Shown here: positions 33,155 to 36,302 of the stretch, piece after piece
How the letters are laid out: the number at the start of each line of letters is the position of its first letter
How positions within the stretch are numbered: position 1 is the first letter of the stretch
Assembly: GCA_963796225.1 (NCBI GenBank)
Contig: CAWCLK010000041.1
Coordinates: 1 to 36,302, forward strand
Direction: 5' to 3'
Source: CAWCLK01 sp963796225
GTDB taxonomy: Bacteria; Actinomycetota; Nitriliruptoria; Nitriliruptorales; Nitriliruptoraceae
Length of the DNA: 36,302 nt
The notes under the pieces: model-generated
What the model was told of the DNA's origin: nothing
Seen by the model: the letters and a program-made list of their open reading frames with translations, nothing else
The model's database searches: none
Made by a program: the position numbers and the translations under genes

Positions 33155-33202
33155 GTCGAGTGTGCTCCTGCCTCAACTATTCCGAGTCAGGAGCACACTC
33201 GA
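33155..33202. repeat. Palindromic element copy R3
   Basis: The right arm matches the R1 right arm over 22 bases. The left arm has two mismatches (CTGCCTCA for CTGACTCG), with an ACTAT loop. It is the mirror partner of R2: in both copies the arm facing away from the DUF559-type gene is the perfect one. Confidence 0.85.
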
Positions 33203-33237
33203 TGTGGAGGGCGTGACGAGGCGGGGGCGGGGCGCGG

Positions 33238-34339
33238 TCAGAGGTTGCCGCGGCGCTCCTGGGCGCGCTCGATGGAGATGAACAGCGCCTTGAAGTTGCC
33301 GACGCCGAAGCCGGTGGCGCCGTGGCGCTCGATGATCTCGTAGAACACCGTGGGGCGGTCCTCGACGGGTTCGGTGAAGATCTGCAGCAGGTAGCCCTCG
33401 TCGTCGCGGTCGACGAGGATGCCGTGCTCCTGCAGCTCGTCCCAGGACTCGTCGACGTCGCCGACGCGTTCGCGGGCCTCGGCGTAGTACTCGTCGGGGA
33501 CGTCGAGGAACTGCACGCCCCGGTCCCGCATCGCCTTGACGGTCGAGATGATGTCACCGGTGGACAGGGCGATGTGCTGCACGCCGGGGCCGCGGTACCA
33601 CTCGAGGTACTCCTCGATCTGCGACTGCTTCTTGCCCTCGGCGGGCTCGTTGATCGGCAGCTTGATCCGGCCCTTGCCGTCCCAGACGACCTTGGACATC
33701 AGCGCCGTGTAGTCGGTGGAGATGTCCTCGTCGGAGAAGTGGCGGAACTGGCTGAACCCGAACACGTCGGCGTACCAGCGCGCCCAGTGGTCCATCTTGC
33801 CGAGCTCGACGTTGGCGACCACGTGGTCGATGCCGGACAGGCCGACCGGGTCGGCCAGACGCGGGGCGTCGACGGCCTCGTAGCCCGGCAGGAACGGACC
33901 GGTGTAGTCCTCGCGGCCGACGAAGGTGTGCAGCGTGTCGCCGTAGGCCTTCACCGAGGCGACCACGACCTTGCCGGACTCGTCCTCCCAGACCTGCGGA
34001 GCGGCGTGCGGGGCCGCGCCCCGCTCGACGGCCAAGCCGGAACGCCTCCTCGGCGTCGGGCACGGTGAACGCCACCGAGCGCACCCCGTCGCCGTGCAGG
34101 GCGACGTGCTGGGACATCTCGGAGATCGGCGACAACGGCGTGGACAGCACGAGCCGGATGCCCCGCTGCTTGAGCACGTACGAGGCCCGGTCGCGGACGC
34201 CCGTCTCGGGGCCGGCGTAGGCCACCAGGTCGTACCCGAAGGCATGGCGGTAGTAGTGGGCGGACTGCTTGGCGTTGCCGACCCAGAACTCGAGGTGGTC
34301 GTAGGCCTGGATCGGGAAGGCGTCCGGTTCCGTGCTCAT
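33238..34339 (-). CDS. hppD: 4-hydroxyphenylpyruvate dioxygenase (one frameshift)
   Basis: About 366 residues of the two-domain vicinal-oxygen-chelate fold; it converts 4-hydroxyphenylpyruvate to homogentisate. Iron ligands are visible as His in GIDHVVANVELGKMDHW, His in GVQHIALSTGDI and Glu in VFYEIIERHGATGFGVGNFKALF. The N-terminal domain has YDHLEFWVGNAKQSAHYY. An extra T (CGGCTTGGCC for CGGCTGGCC on the coding strand, near 34037) separates VPDAEEAFR from LAVERGAAP, and the length is a multiple of three plus one. It lies 116 bases after hmgA in the same direction and is probably cotranscribed with it. Confidence 0.93.
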
Positions 34340-34455
34340 GCATGTGCTCCCCGGTCGGCGCGGCGCCGGGTCACGGCGGGGCGCGGTCGACCGTCGCGGT
34401 CGGTGGGGCGGGATGTGCCGGTGCCGGTCCGACACCGGGCGACCCCGCGGGTGGT

Positions 34456-35643
34456 TCAGTGTGACGGGTCCACGCGCTGCTGTCGCGCCTCGCGTGCCCA
34501 CGACCAGACATAGTCCGGGTCCTCGCAGTCACGCGCCCCCGGGCCGAGGTCCAGCGGTCGGAAGGTGTCGATCATCACGGCCGTCTCCTCGGTGCGCTCG
34601 GCACCGATGGAGGCCTCGACGCTGCCGGGCTGCGGCCCGTGGGTGAACCCGTGGGGGTGCAACGACAGCGACCCCGCCCCGATCCCGGAGCCCTTGCGGC
34701 TCATGAAGTCCCCGTCGACGTAGAACAGCACCTCGTCGGAATCGACGTTGGCGTGGTTGTACGGGGCGGGGATCCCCTGCGGGTGCCAGTCGAAGGGCCG
34801 CGGCACGAACGAGCAGACGACCACGCCCGGTCCGGCGAAGGTCTGGTGCACCGGCGGTGGCTGGTGGATGCGTCCGACGATCGGTTCGAAGTCGGCGATG
34901 TTGAGCGCGTACGGGTACAGGCACCCGTCCCAGCCGACCACGTCGAACGGGTGGGTCAGGTGGACGTACCGGGTCACCCCGGCGCGCGTGCGCACCAGCA
35001 CCTCCACGTCACCGCCGTCCACGTCCAGCAGCTCGTCGGGAGCACGAAGGTCGCGTTCGCAGTACGGGGCGTGCTCGAGGAACTGGCCCCGTCGCGAGAG
35101 GTACTTCTCGGGCGGCCCGACGTGGCCCCGTGACTCGAGCACCAGGACCCGCAGCTCGGGGCCGTCGACCACCCACCGGTGCACCGTCGAGGTGGGGACC
35201 ACGACGTAGTCGCCCGGCCCCACCCGGAGCCGGCCGAAGGTGGACTGCAGCTCGCCCGTGCCGGACTCGACGAAGACCAGCTCGTCCCCGACCGCGTTGC
35301 GGGTCAGGGGGCTGTCGGCGACCGCCGCGACGTAGGAGACGCGCACGTCCTCGTTGGCCAGCAGCAGGTGCCGCCCCGTCACGACGTCCCCACCGACCTT
35401 GAGGTCATGGGCCTTCAGGTGCCGGGGCGTCAACGGGTGGTTCGCCGTGACGTCCTCGGGCTCCACCTCCACCGCCTCGACGTCGACCACCGCCGTCGGC
35501 GGCTCGCGGTGGTACAGCAACGACGAGTCCGACGAGAAGCCCTCGGCCCCCGCCAGCTCCTCGGTGAACAGGCCCCCGTCGGGGCGGCGGAACTGGGTGT
35601 GACGCTTGCGCGGCACGTCCCCGAGCTGGCGATAGTGCGGCAC
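34456..35643 (-). CDS. hmgA: Homogentisate 1,2-dioxygenase
   Basis: 395 residues and intact. It opens the ring of homogentisate to maleylacetoacetate. Typical segments are MPHYRQLGDVPRKRHTQFR, LLYHREPPTAV, GDYVVVPTSTVHRW, FDVVGWDGCLYPYALNIADFEP, and the iron-binding region with NHANVDSDEVLFYVDG, SLSLHPHGFTHGPQPG and an acidic residue before it. The GTG at 35641-35643 is preceded by GGAGGG. It heads the minus-strand hmgA-hppD pair. The third catabolic enzyme of the pathway, fahA, is 7 kb away on the other strand. Confidence 0.92.
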   Translation of the reverse strand: MPHYRQLGDVPRKRHTQFRRPDGGLFTEELAGAEGFSSDSSLLYHREPPTAVVDVEAVEVEPEDVTANHPLTPRHLKAHDLKVGGDVVTGRHLLLANEDVRVSYVAAVADSPLTRNAVGDELVFVESGTGELQSTFGRLRVGPGDYVVVPTSTVHRWVVDGPELRVLVLESRGHVGPPEKYLSRRGQFLEHAPYCERDLRAPDELLDVDGGDVEVLVRTRAGVTRYVHLTHPFDVVGWDGCLYPYALNIADFEPIVGRIHQPPPVHQTFAGPGVVVCSFVPRPFDWHPQGIPAPYNHANVDSDEVLFYVDGDFMSRKGSGIGAGSLSLHPHGFTHGPQPGSVEASIGAERTEETAVMIDTFRPLDLGPGARDCEDPDYVWSWAREARQQRVDPSH

Positions 35644-35669
35644 GCGCGACCCTCCGTCTCCCTCCCCGC

Positions 35670-35698
35670 AGTCATGCGCGAACGTGCGCTGCCGTCAA
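35670..35698 (-). promoter_or_regulatory. Possible hmgA promoter
   Basis: On the minus strand TTGACG (35693-35698) and ATGACT (35670-35675) are 17 bases apart, about 27 bases before the hmgA start. The -35 is good, the -10 weak. No palindrome of the two operator classes is seen in this divergent 181-base region. Confidence 0.35.
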
Positions 35699-35824
35699 GG
35701 TCACGTCCGCTCGACGCGCGCGCGTGCAAGGCCAGATGAGGCAGGTGTCCCTACCGCGGGCCCGGACCCCGCGTGCCCGGGTCGCTACCGTGAGCGATGT
35801 CTTCCCACCCCCATCGAGGCATCC

Positions 35825-36302
35825 ATGGCGCGCGGCCGCTCTCGTCCCGTCGGTACCAACCGGCGGCCGGCCGCGGGGGTCCGACGCGCCCCGCGTCGCC
35901 CTGCCCGAGACGGTCCTGCCCCGTCACCACGTGGACCTCTACGGCACGCGCCTGTCCTTCGTGGACGCCGGCGAGGGTGACCCCGTGGTGCTCCTGCACG
36001 GCATCACGTGCTCGGCGGCATCGTGGAACCGGCTGCTGCCCGCTCTGGCGGAGCGCCACCGGGTCATCGCCCCGGACATGCCGGGCCACGGCTGGTCCTC
36101 GCGGGCACGCGGCGACCACTCGATCGCCGGCTTCGCGCTGCACGTGCGTGACCTGCTGATGGGGCTCGGGATCCAGCGCGCGACCTTCGTCGGCCACTCG
36201 CTGGGCGGGGGCGTGACGATGCAGACGGCCTACGCCTACCCCGAGCTCGTCGGCCGCATGGTGCTGGTGGCGTCGGGGGGCCTCGGCGAGTCCGTGGGCC
36301 TG
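35825..36302 (+). CDS. Alpha/beta fold hydrolase (partial, one frameshift)
   Basis: The first 158 residues or so of an alpha/beta hydrolase that continues past the window. An unusual basic N-terminus (MARGRSRPVGTNRRPAAG) is followed, after an extra G in the GGGGG run near 35878, by LPETVLPRHHVDLYGTRLSFVDAG, the oxyanion HGITCSAASW, IAPDMPGHGWSS and the nucleophile elbow FVGHSLGGGVTMQ. This is the usual esterase/C-C hydrolase fold; the substrate is unknown. The restored start ATG has GAGGC upstream. It is divergent from hmgA. Confidence 0.78.

Noticed and set aside
34340..34455. A gene or RNA in the hmgA-hppD gap
   Set aside because: The 116 bases hold only GC-rich sequence with short imperfect stems (such as CCGGTG and CACCGG around 34420) and no convincing frame or RNA signature.

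Overview
The window is very GC-rich, gene-dense DNA with GTG and TTG starts, ATGA/GTGA stop-start overlaps and many luciferase-like (LLM) oxidoreductases, acyl-CoA dehydrogenases and short-chain dehydrogenases. This points to a high-GC actinobacterium that degrades lipid-like or steroid-like compounds (Acidimicrobiia, Mycobacteriales and similar). Genus cannot be told from the sequence. No tRNA, rRNA, CRISPR array or classical transposase is visible, and no gene-free stretch exceeds 300 bases.

Layout. 1-2.7 kb: a partial LLM oxidoreductase, a heavily frame-broken asparaginase II, a small ATPase and a single-span membrane peptide. 2.9-7.6 kb: a minus-strand beta-oxidation operon (acyl-CoA dehydrogenase, AMACR-like CoA transferase/racemase, FAS1-like hydratase half, MaoC hydratase half, second acyl-CoA dehydrogenase), resembling the heteromeric dehydrogenase and hydratase sets of steroid side-chain degradation. 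7.7-9.6 kb: ribBA and an NADPH-dependent FMN reductase, translationally coupled. 9.8-11.2 kb: an SDR and a ZIP-like membrane protein. 11.4-15.8 kb: a cytochrome P450, an IclR regulator, two unknown proteins and a DoxX protein with a basic tail. 15.7-18.9 kb: an SGNH hydrolase, an SDR and an LLM monooxygenase. 19.1-23.9 kb: an operon of SDR, dihydrodipicolinate-reductase-like protein, degenerate isochorismatase, TetR regulator and acyl-CoA synthetase. 24.1-28.1 kb (plus strand): LLM oxidoreductase, endonuclease/exonuclease/phosphatase protein, haloalkane dehalogenase and fumarylacetoacetase. 28.1-36.3 kb: patatin phospholipase, an unknown protein, ornithine aminotransferase, metZ, a DUF559-type nuclease-fold gene bounded by palindromes, hppD and hmgA (tyrosine/homogentisate degradation), and a partial alpha/beta hydrolase.

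Regulation ties the catabolic blocks together. A palindrome of the form CTGACG-N3-CGTCAG occurs before the beta-oxidation operon, the SDR at 9.8 kb, the LLM gene at 18.9 kb, the SDR-led operon at 23.9 kb and the tetR gene itself, so the TetR protein is the obvious candidate for a local regulon. A second palindrome, TGTTCG-N6-CGAACA, lies just downstream of recognisable -35/-10 promoters of both ribBA-FMN reductase and the LLM monooxygenase, at exactly the same distance from a TetR-type site. This suggests coordinated supply of reduced flavin to a flavin-dependent oxygenase.

Three copies of a ~50-bp palindrome are present. Two of them bound the DUF559-type gene so that their outer arms form a 22-bp perfect terminal inverted repeat, and one donates the stop codons of two convergent genes. 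This possible REP-like mobile unit is the most unusual object in the window.

Many genes carry single-base disruptions, nearly all behaving as +1 insertions. The simplest reading is uncorrected long-read assembly error rather than mass pseudogenisation, so frameshifted genes are annotated as reconstructed full-length CDSs.
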